Source: a virus
Direction: 5' to 3' (one strand)
Length of the DNA stretch: 64,000 bases
Virus record (IMG/VR): IMGVR_UViG_3300024359_000003
Span: 1 to 64,000 of that record
The position numbers were made by a program, and so were the translations under genes. Below are positions 45,290-54,452 of the stretch, in pieces. The notes beneath the pieces are model-generated. The model did no database searches. It saw nothing but the letters and a program-made list of their open reading frames with translations, and had not been told where the DNA came from. Numbering within the stretch: position 1 is the first letter of the stretch; each line of letters starts with the position of its first letter.

Positions 45290-45796
45290 ATGCCAAGAAT
45301 TTCAGTAGACGTAATATACATGCAAATAGCATATCAAATTTCTAAACTTAGTTATGCTGAGAGAAGGAAAGTCGGCTGTATAGTAGTTAAAGACGAGCAG
45401 ATTGTTTCATTTGGATATAATGGAACTCCACATGGTTTTGATAATCAATGTGAAGAAACTCAAACTAGAAATATAGATAATCCTGATCACAAAGAAATTT
45501 TAATAGAAAAAGGATATGAATGTGAAGATACTTGTTGTTCTAAACAAGTTACTAAACAAGAAGTCTTACATGCAGAATCAAATGCACTAATGAAGATTTC
45601 AAAATCTACACTTACTTCGAAAGGATCGATCCTATATACTACTACTTCTCCATGCTTTGAATGCGCTAAGTTAATTATACAAGCTGGTGTAGAAAAAGTA
45701 TTCTACTGTGAAGGATATAGAGATCTGTCAGGTATTTCTTTATTAAAAAAGGCAGGAATTATTGTTGAACAAGTAATCGTATGGAATGAGCATTAA
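45290..45796 (+). CDS. dCMP deaminase
   Basis: A zinc-dependent deoxycytidylate deaminase, 168 residues. The catalytic HAES (H95, E97 region) and the PCFEC pair near 122-126 bind zinc. The long Cys-containing insertion (CEDTCCSKQ near 77-85) is like the second zinc site of phage enzymes of the T4 type. It makes dUMP from dCMP for thymidylate synthesis. Together with a TS-fold enzyme that appears dCMP-specific, it controls the dCTP/dTTP balance. It follows a terminator, and its end overlaps the next gene by 11 bases. Confidence 0.92.
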   Translation: MPRISVDVIYMQIAYQISKLSYAERRKVGCIVVKDEQIVSFGYNGTPHGFDNQCEETQTRNIDNPDHKEILIEKGYECEDTCCSKQVTKQEVLHAESNALMKISKSTLTSKGSILYTTTSPCFECAKLIIQAGVEKVFYCEGYRDLSGISLLKKAGIIVEQVIVWNEH

Positions 45797-46001
45797 TAAA
45801 ATAAACTTACCAGAAGTAAACCGCCTAGAAGACTATTTAAAAGAACATGGAAGCCATGAGTTTTTTAGAAGGTATATTAAAAAGACAGAGGCAATGATAG
45901 GACCATCTACATCCCATGCCTTTATAAACGACTTTATAAAGTTCTATCAAGAAGGAGAATCTAATACCTTCTATATTATACCACAGCTTAAACTTTTCTA
46001 A
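45786..46001 (+). CDS. Hypothetical protein, 71 aa
   Basis: A small helical protein rich in Phe, His and Lys, without any recognised motif. It overlaps the dCMP deaminase gene by 11 bases and is followed by a promoter-like GGTGTATAATAATAAAATAG. It is probably translated with the deaminase. No function is proposed. Confidence 0.65.
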   Translation: MSINKINLPEVNRLEDYLKEHGSHEFFRRYIKKTEAMIGPSTSHAFINDFIKFYQEGESNTFYIIPQLKLF

Positions 46002-46002
46002 G

Positions 46003-46025
46003 TTTAGGTGTATAATAATAAAATA
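46003..46025 (+). promoter_or_regulatory. Possible promoter, GTATAATAATA type
   Basis: GGTGTATAATAATAAAATAG lies 10-30 bases before the ATG at 46035, with AAACTTTT about 15 bases further upstream, as in other elements of this class. Confidence 0.4.
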
Positions 46026-46034
46026 GGTTAAATC

Positions 46035-46553
46035 ATGCAAACAACTGAAGAAAAAGATATTGTAAAATATCAGTGGAAAAAGGGAGATAATTTTGGTAAA
46101 GTGGTTGAGGTAGAATCTAAAGATTCTGAATTTACTTACTTTAAAGATGGATCTAAAATATTCAACAAAGTATTACCTGAGTTTTTAGAACTAATAACTA
46201 CTGAAGGATTACCATTTCCTGGAGTCGAGCTTGTAGGAACTACACCTACGCCTAAAAAAGCTCCCGTTAAAGAAATTGAAAAAAAGGTAGAAGTTAAAGA
46301 AAATACTTCTCCCCTTGGTCAATTAATTAAAACTTTATCTGCTAAGAATGTCGAATCATTTCAATTAAGCGTAGGAATTAATCTTCCTAAGAAAGAAATA
46401 TTTAACATGCTAGTTGAAAACTCTGAAGAAGAAAAAGAACAAATCTTAGAAGAGATCTCTAAATCAGCTGTTTCTCAAATAGAGATAAATAACCTACAAG
46501 AATTTTTAAACGAACAAATAACTGAATTTGTAACTAATTATTATAAACTATGA
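46035..46553 (+). CDS. Probable structural or assembly protein, 172 aa
   Basis: Residues 1-65 form a small beta/alpha domain; a Lys/Pro/Glu-rich linker at 70-95 leads to a helical C-terminal domain (about 95-172). It is the first gene of a run of overlapping genes leading into the baseplate block, so an assembly or tail role is likely from position. I recognise no family. Confidence 0.65.
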   Translation: MQTTEEKDIVKYQWKKGDNFGKVVEVESKDSEFTYFKDGSKIFNKVLPEFLELITTEGLPFPGVELVGTTPTPKKAPVKEIEKKVEVKENTSPLGQLIKTLSAKNVESFQLSVGINLPKKEIFNMLVENSEEEKEQILEEISKSAVSQIEINNLQEFLNEQITEFVTNYYKL

Positions 46554-46936
46554 GTCAAGCAAGAAAATACAGAAGAGACACCTATAAAAGAGCTGGGTTA
46601 TTAAAAGCTAAAAACGAATGGGGAAGATTCTCTGAAAAAGGAATAGCGTGGTACGCCATGAAACAGGAGGAAGGAAAACAATTCCAAGAGGCTCATGAGA
46701 AAAAAGTCAATGACCAAATTGAAGAGCAGTTAGGTTCAAAGCTTAATTCATTAAAGGAAACATGGACTAAGGTGGGTTATAATAAAGAAGAGATTGATTT
46801 ATTAGAAGAAGCCTTCGCAATGACTACAATCAAAGATAAAGAAACTTATAGAGCTGATAGAAAAGCGGCTAGGAAAATATACAAGAAAGTTCAACAATCC
46901 CTAGAAGAAAGACTAAATGCAGGAGATAACTCTTAA
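46550..46936 (+). CDS. Hypothetical helical protein, 128 aa
   Basis: A basic, almost entirely helical protein. It starts MSQARKYRRDTYKRAG and ends in a long charged helix. The build suits a phage assembly chaperone or a tail-associated protein, but no family is recognised. Overlaps: 4 bases with the previous gene and 20 with the next. Confidence 0.65.
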   Translation: MSQARKYRRDTYKRAGLLKAKNEWGRFSEKGIAWYAMKQEEGKQFQEAHEKKVNDQIEEQLGSKLNSLKETWTKVGYNKEEIDLLEEAFAMTTIKDKETYRADRKAARKIYKKVQQSLEERLNAGDNS

Positions 46937-47231
46937 GATAGCAGATAACGGTGTAATTAAAACCGTAACAGATGATAACATCAATGCGGCTGGTGAGAAA
47001 TACGAGTCAGTTATTGTCTATGATTTTGATAAAGGTATCGATGATAGATTAAATTTTATCAGAGATATCTGTATCGATGTCGGATTAGATTTTGGTAATT
47101 CAAAACAATCTAATCAAATAAAGGTGGTCACTGAATGGGGAACTAATTACAGTCCCTCTACCATCGAAACAAAACATAAAATCCAAACTTTACAAACTAA
47201 AATTAAAGAATTGGAGAAATTGATAAGATGA
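46917..47231 (+). CDS. Hypothetical protein, 104 aa
   Basis: A small protein with a beta-rich first half and a C-terminal helix (IQTLQTKIKELEKL) that could be a coiled coil. It overlaps its neighbours on both sides and is therefore made with them. No family is recognised. Confidence 0.62.
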   Translation: MQEITLKIADNGVIKTVTDDNINAAGEKYESVIVYDFDKGIDDRLNFIRDICIDVGLDFGNSKQSNQIKVVTEWGTNYSPSTIETKHKIQTLQTKIKELEKLIR

Positions 47232-47629
47232 CAACAACGACTGAAATTACAATAGAATGTGTATGGTGTAATAGTAGAAAGGAATTTAATAAATTCTGTA
47301 GAAACAACCCAGGAGAAACGGTTATAGATTTCTATAGCATTAGAAATAAGCTAGTTAAATCAGATCCCTATGACACTGAACCACATCGCTCTGTAATTGG
47401 TCTTGCAATAAGAGATTCTTTCATTAATGTTCTAAATAAGAATGCCGACTTAGAAAAAATCATTTACTTATTTAAAAATTTAGATGCAGAAACTATTGAC
47501 AACTTTAAATTATTTTTAAAAGAAACAATAGAACCTGATGCATCACTAAACTTAACAGTCATTAACAGAGATGATTATCCTAAAGGCGTTCTTAAAAGAT
47601 TCGAAAGCGTCAAGATAATCGATCTATAA
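47228..47629 (+). CDS. Hypothetical protein, 133 aa
   Basis: The N-terminal part contains a CVWCNS pair and another Cys (FNKFCRNN), which could bind a metal. The second half is helical. It shares one base with the next gene (TAATG) and 4 with the previous one. The family is unknown. Confidence 0.65.
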   Translation: MTTTTEITIECVWCNSRKEFNKFCRNNPGETVIDFYSIRNKLVKSDPYDTEPHRSVIGLAIRDSFINVLNKNADLEKIIYLFKNLDAETIDNFKLFLKETIEPDASLNLTVINRDDYPKGVLKRFESVKIIDL

Positions 47630-48219
47630 TGATAAGGCATAAGTTATTTTCAAAGGGTGAAAGAATACATGCCCTTATATCCAACACTAGACATTCTCAC
47701 ATTGTATTTCCCGTTTATGGAATAATTCATGACGTTAAGTTCGACGAGGATATGCCAAGGTATCAAATAAGAATTACTAAGTTTCATGACAACATAGATT
47801 TCTTAAAAAGATATCTCTTCGGTATGAAGTTTTCAAAAGACTTTAATAATAGAACTACAACATTCGGTCTTACTAGAAAGAACTATAAATCTATGAAAGA
47901 TTTTCAGAATCAAATAGATTCTAAATGGGAATCTTATATGATCTCAGTTGATTCTGTAATGTGTGTTAAAACCAAGACAGAGGTAATAGATCTATTTAAT
48001 AATATACAAGATTTCTTAATCGAAAAGAATTTTAAAGATATATTTGAACTCTCAAGCAGAAGTGTATATTCTTCTGGCAAATATTATTATCAATCCAGGG
48101 GAGTATATGCTGCCCATCTCAAGAAGTTTTTAGGAGATAGAGAACCAAAGACGGATAAATATTATGATAAGCTTTTATATAGACCACAGTCAGACGATCT
48201 GGATGACATAGAATTGTGA
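47629..48219 (+). CDS. Hypothetical protein, 196 aa
   Basis: A basic protein with a beta-rich N-terminal domain (VFPVYGIIHDVKF, YQIRITKF) and a Tyr-rich C-terminal part (YSSGKYYYQSRGVYAAH). It lies directly ahead of the first large baseplate gene. A tail assembly or accessory role is inferred from position only. Confidence 0.65.
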   Translation: MIRHKLFSKGERIHALISNTRHSHIVFPVYGIIHDVKFDEDMPRYQIRITKFHDNIDFLKRYLFGMKFSKDFNNRTTTFGLTRKNYKSMKDFQNQIDSKWESYMISVDSVMCVKTKTEVIDLFNNIQDFLIEKNFKDIFELSSRSVYSSGKYYYQSRGVYAAHLKKFLGDREPKTDKYYDKLLYRPQSDDLDDIEL

Positions 48220-48229
48220 ATATATAAAA
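48218..48229 (+). promoter_or_regulatory. Late-type motif GAATATATAAAA
   Basis: Overlaps the stop of the previous gene and lies 25 bases before the ATG at 48255, at the start of the baseplate block. It differs from the best motif by one inserted A. Confidence 0.4.
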
Positions 48230-48254
48230 CCTAGTAAAAACATAATATTACAAT

Positions 48255-50018
48255 ATGCCATTATTTGGATTAGTATCAGCGGGAGCCGCTTCCAGTTTAA
48301 AATCATCAGTTTCAGGATTTGGAGATAAAGTAGATAACTTCTTTAATTTGTCAAGCCCAGACGGAAAGGGTGCTCGTTCTGCGAATGTAGATCCTCAGAA
48401 TACACTGCTCGGAACGTTTGATAACCCTAACACAAGAAGTAGAGCTCTTTTAGTGGGTGAGCCTTTAAGTAACGTTGCTCCTGGTGGAAAATCACAATAT
48501 TATACACAAGAGGCTGACTCAGTAATATATTATAAAAGAGGAAAGGATGGAAAAGACACTAAAGAAAAAATAACGGATGGTGTACATGCATATTCTACTT
48601 TTAATAAATATACTCTAGTAAATTATAGAGGTAGTTTCTTTACACCAGGTGGAGCTGCTAAGTCTAAAGGAGTAGACTCTATTGAATATAATAAAATAGA
48701 CGAGAGAACATTAGATAATCCTACTGTTTCTAAAATAGTAGAAGTTACTAAAAATAATGCAGCCGGTTCAAGTGGATATGGATATATGTATAATTACGCC
48801 GACTTTGCAATGTGTAGATATAATGGTAAAATACCTAATAATTATCTACTAACTTTAAGAAGATTTCCATATCCAGTACAGGATGATATTATTACACCAA
48901 TGGACATTGATAAAGATGGTAAAGTGCGTGAAACAGATCAACCCGATATTGCAAGAGCAGTAACATGGATGAGTGAAGTTACAGGTAATAGTATGTCCTC
49001 AATTCTTAATTGGTCACATGGATATAATTGGAAAGATGAATCAGCTTCAGTGCAAACTGTACAATCTAATAACTCAAGCAGAAGAGGTGCATTTGGACAA
49101 TTCTTAGATTCTAGTGTAATAGGTACTGCAGCGGCTAATGCAGCGGCAGGTGTAGATGGTGTAACGGCACAAAGAAGAAAAAACGGAGGAAGTGGATATG
49201 ATGCACAAGCAACTACATATCCTAATCATATATTCGGTCCGGTGAATGTAATTAAAGATGTATCTTTTAGAGATCAAGGTTTAACTTTTAATCAAGAATT
49301 TAAACTTAAATTTGAATATGAATTAAGATCCTTTGGTGGAGCAAATCCTAAGGTTTTAATGCTAGATCAGTTAGCAAACATAATGGTACTAACTTCCAGT
49401 CAGGCTCCTTTCTGGGGAGGATCAGTTAGATATGTAGGAAACGGATCAGCTGGTAAACCATTGGGTGATCTTAGTTTAATTAAATCGGGTAATTATAGTG
49501 GATTTATTAAAAGCGTTGCATCTGGTTTAGGAGACATGTTTAAAGGAGTTGCCAAAGATATAGGAAACGCGATGTCTGGTAAAGGTGATTCTAAATTCTT
49601 AAATAATATATTAGGAGGTACTTTAATGAAAATGTTTAATTCTCCAGGAGGTGGACAGGCGGCAGCATCTTTATTAACAGGTGATCCTACGGGTTCATGG
49701 CACCTTACGGTTGGTAATCCTTTAAATCCTATAATGATGGTAGGTAATTTAACATGTAGAGAAACTAACGTTACCTTTGAAGGAGGTATGGGTGTACAAG
49801 ATTTTCCAGAAAGAATGACAGTAGAAATAACTCTTAAGCCTGGTAGAGCTAGAGATAAACTGGATATTGAATCTATGTTTAATATGGGTAGAGGTAGATT
49901 TTATTTACAGCCTGAAGAAGGAGTTGATGTTAATCAAACTTATATTGAAACAGCCTACGGTGGTAAAGATAAGAGAAAGGCTCTCAATAGAGAATTTAGA
50001 AAAATAGCTAACGGATAA
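48255..50018 (+). CDS. Tail-tube-like baseplate protein, 587 aa
   Basis: A structural protein rich in Gly, Ser and Asn. The part from about residue 345 (FNQEFKLKFEYELRSFGG) to the end (GSWHLTVGNPLNPIMMVGNL, then DFPERMTVEITLKPGRARD) has the beta pattern of tail-tube-like proteins that cap the baseplate, such as T4 gp48 and gp54. A Gly/Ala-rich insert lies in between (about 265-310). Its position before gp53-, hub- and spike-like genes agrees with this. The assignment to gp48 or gp54 is inference. Confidence 0.65.
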   Translation: MPLFGLVSAGAASSLKSSVSGFGDKVDNFFNLSSPDGKGARSANVDPQNTLLGTFDNPNTRSRALLVGEPLSNVAPGGKSQYYTQEADSVIYYKRGKDGKDTKEKITDGVHAYSTFNKYTLVNYRGSFFTPGGAAKSKGVDSIEYNKIDERTLDNPTVSKIVEVTKNNAAGSSGYGYMYNYADFAMCRYNGKIPNNYLLTLRRFPYPVQDDIITPMDIDKDGKVRETDQPDIARAVTWMSEVTGNSMSSILNWSHGYNWKDESASVQTVQSNNSSRRGAFGQFLDSSVIGTAAANAAAGVDGVTAQRRKNGGSGYDAQATTYPNHIFGPVNVIKDVSFRDQGLTFNQEFKLKFEYELRSFGGANPKVLMLDQLANIMVLTSSQAPFWGGSVRYVGNGSAGKPLGDLSLIKSGNYSGFIKSVASGLGDMFKGVAKDIGNAMSGKGDSKFLNNILGGTLMKMFNSPGGGQAAASLLTGDPTGSWHLTVGNPLNPIMMVGNLTCRETNVTFEGGMGVQDFPERMTVEITLKPGRARDKLDIESMFNMGRGRFYLQPEEGVDVNQTYIETAYGGKDKRKALNREFRKIANG

Positions 50019-50494
50019 TGATAAAACTATATAGTATAGATAATAAGAAATTATCTGAGGATAAACTAACAATGGCTTCTCCATCGTTTGTTTTTCTAGA
50101 CATGACGGAAAGCGCAGTACAATCAATACATATTGTAGAAGCTGACGAAACGGGTAGAATAGATCTAATATCTTTGTCAGAATACGGAACACATGATCGT
50201 ACTGATGATATTTTAAAATTTAATGGAATTTCAAATCCATTTTCTATCAAAGAAGGTGATGTATTACTAATTCCTAATCAAGATTCTGGAAAGAAGAAAT
50301 GGAAATTAATGCTTAATGCTACTTATAAAAATCCTATTAGAGAACAGTTTATTAATACAAAAAGACTACCAGTTAAGGATGCTAATAGAATTGAGTATCT
50401 ATCTAAAAAATATAATAAAGAAATATTACCTCCAAATATTTTAAGATCTGGCGAAACAAATATCGACGTCAGTAACGGACAAGTTAAAATCTAA
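50018..50494 (+). CDS. gp53: LysM-containing baseplate protein (gp53-like)
   Basis: A 158-residue protein with a LysM-like segment at about 53-86 (LSEYGTHDRTDDILKFNGI, then GDVLLIPN). T4 gp53, a baseplate wedge protein, also has a LysM-like domain and sits between the hub and wedge. The N-terminal 45 residues and the Lys/Asn-rich C-terminal 70 are not recognisable. It overlaps the tube-like gene by one base. A peptidoglycan-binding role is less likely in this position. Confidence 0.65.
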   Translation: MIKLYSIDNKKLSEDKLTMASPSFVFLDMTESAVQSIHIVEADETGRIDLISLSEYGTHDRTDDILKFNGISNPFSIKEGDVLLIPNQDSGKKKWKLMLNATYKNPIREQFINTKRLPVKDANRIEYLSKKYNKEILPPNILRSGETNIDVSNGQVKI

Positions 50495-50517
50495 GAATAA
50501 AATAAATAAAAACAATT

Positions 50518-50943
50518 ATGAAACACGTACAATTATTTGAACAGTTCCTTAACGAGGGATTAAAGGTCGGAAGAGACCAAGATCTAGCAAAAGAAATCAT
50601 CGCAGTTCTTTATGCTGAAAGAGACACACCCGAAGGTGAAGCATTAACGGCAGCCGGTGGAATGGTAGCTGGTGGAAGTACAACTGGAGAAGAAATGTAT
50701 TTAAGCAAATGGAACAAAGATTCCGTAAAAGCTTTACATGGTTCTAAGGTAAGAGTTCCTGGAAAGGTTATGTTAGGTACTTTAATTAAAGTAGCAGCCG
50801 ATAATGGAAAGAGTTACTATTTTGATGGTGGCGTATTCGTTGAAGGTGATAAAGACGTTAAAGGAGCTAAGGTAGGAATGGACTTTAGAGATTTTGTAGA
50901 TATCCTCGTTAAAAAGAAGATCATTAACAAACCCACATATTAA
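50518..50943 (+). CDS. Candidate capsid-targeted protein, 141 aa
   Basis: MKHVQLFEQFLNEGLKV is the best match to the shared N-terminal motif, with LNE forming a perfect (L/I)-x-E site. The rest is a compact alpha/beta protein with a Gly-rich central loop (AAGGMVAGGSTTGEE). It lies in the baseplate block, which suggests late synthesis. An internal head protein processed by the prohead protease is inferred; the enzymatic role is unknown. Confidence 0.68.
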   Translation: MKHVQLFEQFLNEGLKVGRDQDLAKEIIAVLYAERDTPEGEALTAAGGMVAGGSTTGEEMYLSKWNKDSVKALHGSKVRVPGKVMLGTLIKVAADNGKSYYFDGGVFVEGDKDVKGAKVGMDFRDFVDILVKKKIINKPTY

Positions 50944-50954
50944 AACTAAAATAA

Positions 50955-52433
50955 ATGCCGATAGATAATCACATTCTAAATGTAATAGAACACTCATTGG
51001 AATTAGACACAATAAAGTTTGATGCACATGGTGAAGATGAGGGTGGACAGAAAATGAGCCATGAAATAGGAGGTCCTATTCCAATGGTAGTTATTAATGG
51101 AGCTTCATTTACGGGACAAGATGTTAAGAGATTTGAAATTGATTGTAGTACTAAAATTCCTAAATTAGCCCTAACTATAATAGACACTAGAGGAACCTTT
51201 GATGCGGATCAAATTCCAAGAGATGGTGATGTCGTTTCAGTTAGAATTGCAGCAAGACAACAAGACACTTTTAAAGATATTAGAATAGATTTTGATATAG
51301 ATGAAATAGGAGGCCCTGCTACTGGCGATTTGAAAAAAGCCACTAGTGGCACTAAATTTTCTATACAGGGTACGATGAAAGTACCTACATTATATTCAGA
51401 AGGATGTGCTTCGTATGAAGGAACATCTAGAGAACAGATAGAAGAATTTGCTAATAATTTAAAACTAGGATTAGCAACTAACATTGATTCATCGGATGAC
51501 GCAATGAAAGCACTTAATGCATGTCAACCTAATATAGAATTTTTAAATAATTTAGTGGAACATTCATATGTCGGTGAAGATAGTTTTCAGACATATTGTA
51601 TCGATCCTTATTATAATATATGTTTCGTAGATATTAATGCTCTTTTAAATTCAGAAGATGGAATGGATGAAACACTTATTAACTTTGAAATAGATTTCGA
51701 TGAAGATGGAGAAGAACAGACTTCAAACGCAATAGGAATACCTAACATGCTAACTAACGCTTCGTCTATGAATTCTACTAATTCATTCATACAAAGCTAT
51801 AACTTAGTTAACAATTCAGGCGGACTTTCTAAAAAGAACGGCTATAAAAGAAAAATGATATATTTTGAGAACGACTCTGTTGGTGTTGTTGCTCATGAAA
51901 TAGAACCACTCGCTAGTGATAGTATGAAGGACATTGAGGAGCCGCTAAAGGGAAGAAGAGATGAAGACAGATATACTAAAGAGGTAAAATCAAAATACAT
52001 GGGAAGGCTCCCTATTCAATCAGATGATATGCCAAATGTACATCTTAACTATTCATTTGCCGCATTAAGCAATCAACAGAATTTAGATGAAATGAATAAA
52101 ATGCAGTTAGAAATAACCTTAAAGACATTTAATCCTGGAATTCATTTGTGGCAAAAAATACCTATTCAAATATTAAAAAGTGGGTTTACACAAATGACTG
52201 CACAGCAGGGTATAGGTGGCGATAAAGATGAAAAGGGATTTGAAACAGAAAATGAAGAAGAAGTTGAAAGCGTAAATGATTTAAACGCAGATCAGGTTAA
52301 AGATGAATTTTTAACAGGTTATTATGTAATAGGTGGAATTAAATACATATATAAGGAGTCTACTGGAATTATTCAAAAACTTACTCTATTAAGAAGAGAA
52401 TGGCCGAGTAGATTAAATAACGTTAAAGGATAA
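50955..52433 (+). CDS. Baseplate hub protein, gp27/VgrG-like
   Basis: The 492 residues look like a gp27/gpD-type hub: a tube-like N-terminal beta domain (about 40-130; FEIDCSTKIPKLALTIIDT, GDVVSVRIAA), a SREQIEEFANNLKLGL helix near 156-171 and a central domain with FNPGIHLWQKIPIQI near 390-404. The C-terminal strand GYYVIGGIKYIY is typical of hubs. An acidic insert occurs around residue 430. It should connect the tail tube to the spike encoded at 53725. The family assignment comes from fold features and gene order. Confidence 0.72.
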   Translation: MPIDNHILNVIEHSLELDTIKFDAHGEDEGGQKMSHEIGGPIPMVVINGASFTGQDVKRFEIDCSTKIPKLALTIIDTRGTFDADQIPRDGDVVSVRIAARQQDTFKDIRIDFDIDEIGGPATGDLKKATSGTKFSIQGTMKVPTLYSEGCASYEGTSREQIEEFANNLKLGLATNIDSSDDAMKALNACQPNIEFLNNLVEHSYVGEDSFQTYCIDPYYNICFVDINALLNSEDGMDETLINFEIDFDEDGEEQTSNAIGIPNMLTNASSMNSTNSFIQSYNLVNNSGGLSKKNGYKRKMIYFENDSVGVVAHEIEPLASDSMKDIEEPLKGRRDEDRYTKEVKSKYMGRLPIQSDDMPNVHLNYSFAALSNQQNLDEMNKMQLEITLKTFNPGIHLWQKIPIQILKSGFTQMTAQQGIGGDKDEKGFETENEEEVESVNDLNADQVKDEFLTGYYVIGGIKYIYKESTGIIQKLTLLRREWPSRLNNVKG

Positions 52434-52464
52434 TTAAACCCTATCAAATAATAATATATACTAT

Positions 52465-53721
52465 ATGTCAGATTTTAAAAGTAAATTAGATTTTCAAAAA
52501 GGTAAATTAGCACAGTCGCCATATCAGGATCCGACTTTTTTATCGTTTGTTATATTATTTAACGTAAGCGATCATACTAATTCGCCTCTATTATCTGGAG
52601 CGGCCGAAGAATTCTACGTTAATCAATTAGGAGCTACAAAAAAGCCGCCGGAGTCAGCTAAAAAAAGTAGCAAAGACACTAATAGATTATCTGCACTTAG
52701 TTCAAGTGCTTCTGCGGGATCAACTAAATTCTATGAAGAAAGATTAGATGCTCTAGTTAAATTTAAAAAGGCATTACTAGACATAAATAGAAATACACCG
52801 TGGTTTTTCCAAGGATTACAGGGTGTTGATAGAGCAATTACAAATTTTAATCCTACTACTCCATATTACGGAGGCGATGATGCTAAGTTAACACTAAGCT
52901 GTTTAGAATCTATTAACCTTAGAGTTTCTGGTCTTATGCACCTTTATAGAAAAGCAGTGTTTGACGAAGTTAAATGGAATTGGATTTTACCTGAAAATTT
53001 AAGAAAGTTTTCAATGATAGTATATGTTACTGAGGTTAGAAAGATCCAAAACATGTCTAAAATTACATTATCAGGGGTTCCTAAAAAGATAGACTTGGCT
53101 GCTATTAAGGGTTTTCCTGGAAATATGAAACCAAGCCTAGGAGTTGATAATTCAAACAAAGGTATATCAGGATCTGACAATAGACCCTTCTTTATGTTTA
53201 GATTCGGTGAATGTGAATTTGCCTTAAACACAGGTTCTGAAATATTTGGAGATCTTACTAAAAATCCAGGCGAACAGGCTAGACAAACTATTGAAATGCA
53301 ATATGAAGTTGTAGATAGTATGGATGCAAGAGTATTAAATGGAATTGTTTCTGATACTATACCTAACGCATTATCCCCAGCACATGATTCTGAAAATTAT
53401 GAAGCTGATGGGATATTAGGTCTTTTAAAAGATAAGGCGCTAGCTAAACTTAAAGAAATAGGAGAAAGAGGTTTAAACGACCTGAACAGATTAGCAAGAG
53501 AAAAGAAAGATGAATTAGTTCAAGGTGCAAGGGACGGTATTAGAGGTAGAGTTCCTAATTTTGAAAACATATATCAAGACGCCTTACGAGGTGTTTCTGA
53601 TGGAGTAGATAATATTGGTTCTAACATCGCAGAGAATGTATTTAATGTAGATACTAGTGCGACAGTAGGAGCTGCACTAAACGATGCAGCAGCCCAATCC
53701 CTTGGTAATATAAACGATTAA
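52465..53721 (+). CDS. Baseplate/tail structural protein, 418 aa
   Basis: A probable tail-tube-related structural protein. Residues 1-90 hold a Ser/Lys-rich linker; 130-300 form a beta-rich core with LPENLRKFSMIVYVTEVRK and FRFGECEFALNTGSEIF. The C-terminal 90 residues are helical with a repeated Gly/Asp/Ala pattern. Between the hub and spike genes it is a likely hub or tube-initiator component. No family name can be given with confidence. Confidence 0.6.
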   Translation: MSDFKSKLDFQKGKLAQSPYQDPTFLSFVILFNVSDHTNSPLLSGAAEEFYVNQLGATKKPPESAKKSSKDTNRLSALSSSASAGSTKFYEERLDALVKFKKALLDINRNTPWFFQGLQGVDRAITNFNPTTPYYGGDDAKLTLSCLESINLRVSGLMHLYRKAVFDEVKWNWILPENLRKFSMIVYVTEVRKIQNMSKITLSGVPKKIDLAAIKGFPGNMKPSLGVDNSNKGISGSDNRPFFMFRFGECEFALNTGSEIFGDLTKNPGEQARQTIEMQYEVVDSMDARVLNGIVSDTIPNALSPAHDSENYEADGILGLLKDKALAKLKEIGERGLNDLNRLAREKKDELVQGARDGIRGRVPNFENIYQDALRGVSDGVDNIGSNIAENVFNVDTSATVGAALNDAAAQSLGNIND

Positions 53722-53724
53722 TAT

Positions 53725-54450
53725 ATGTCAACAGAAAAAGAATTAAATACTGATAATCTTAGAGACACTCATTGGTTAGGAGAAGTTATCGATAATGTCG
53801 ATCCTCTTAAACTAGGTAGATGTAAGGTTAAGGTCCTGGGTAAATATGATAATTTACCGGATGATGCTATTCCATGGGCAACTCCTATGAATAGAAATGC
53901 AGTAGGTTCACATCATGTTCCAAGAATAGGGGATATAGTTTCAGCTAGATTTGATAATGGAAATTTATATCATCCTGAATATTGGTTTCAAATAGAGCAG
54001 AATCTTTTTCTTAAAGAAGATATTTTAGATGGTGCAGGCAATGCTGAAAATGTAATCAGTTTAGTGTATGATGCTGAAAGAAACGTAAGAATTTATCACT
54101 CAGAAGAAGATGGTCTTGTAATTACCAGAGGATTTGGCGCAAAAGAAAGACCTATAATTCAAATCGACGAAGTAGGTGATATTAAAATTTCTACGGACGA
54201 TAGAATATTCATAGATTCAGGAGACGTATATTTAAGTAATACAGGTGAAAGTGGAGAAGATACTTCAGAACCCGCTGTAAGGGGTAAATCACTAGAAGCA
54301 TGGTTAGACGAGTATTTAACTCTTTTTGAAAACCATATACATCCAACCGGAGTTGGTCCATCAGGAACTGCGGTTTCATTACCTCCTACCCCATCGGGTG
54401 TTGCATCTTTGAAAAGTAAACACCCTGATTATCAACAAGAAAATAAATAA
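53725..54450 (+). CDS. gp5: Baseplate spike protein, gp5/VgrG OB-fold
   Basis: A 241-residue protein with an OB-fold (about 15-95), the N-terminal domain of gp5 and VgrG spikes: GEVIDNVDPLKLGRCKVKV, then IPWATP and VPRIGDIVSARF. The C-terminal part (about 110-165) has strands of beta-helix type. T4 gp5 has a lysozyme domain in the middle; that is absent here. A separate lysin must therefore be encoded elsewhere, or a spike tip supplies the activity. It should form the needle at the tail tip. Confidence 0.78.
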   Translation: MSTEKELNTDNLRDTHWLGEVIDNVDPLKLGRCKVKVLGKYDNLPDDAIPWATPMNRNAVGSHHVPRIGDIVSARFDNGNLYHPEYWFQIEQNLFLKEDILDGAGNAENVISLVYDAERNVRIYHSEEDGLVITRGFGAKERPIIQIDEVGDIKISTDDRIFIDSGDVYLSNTGESGEDTSEPAVRGKSLEAWLDEYLTLFENHIHPTGVGPSGTAVSLPPTPSGVASLKSKHPDYQQENK

Positions 54451-54452
54451 GA

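Noticed and set aside
50018-50494. LysM protein as a host-lysis endolysin
   Set aside because: No catalytic domain is present and the position in the baseplate block suits gp53.
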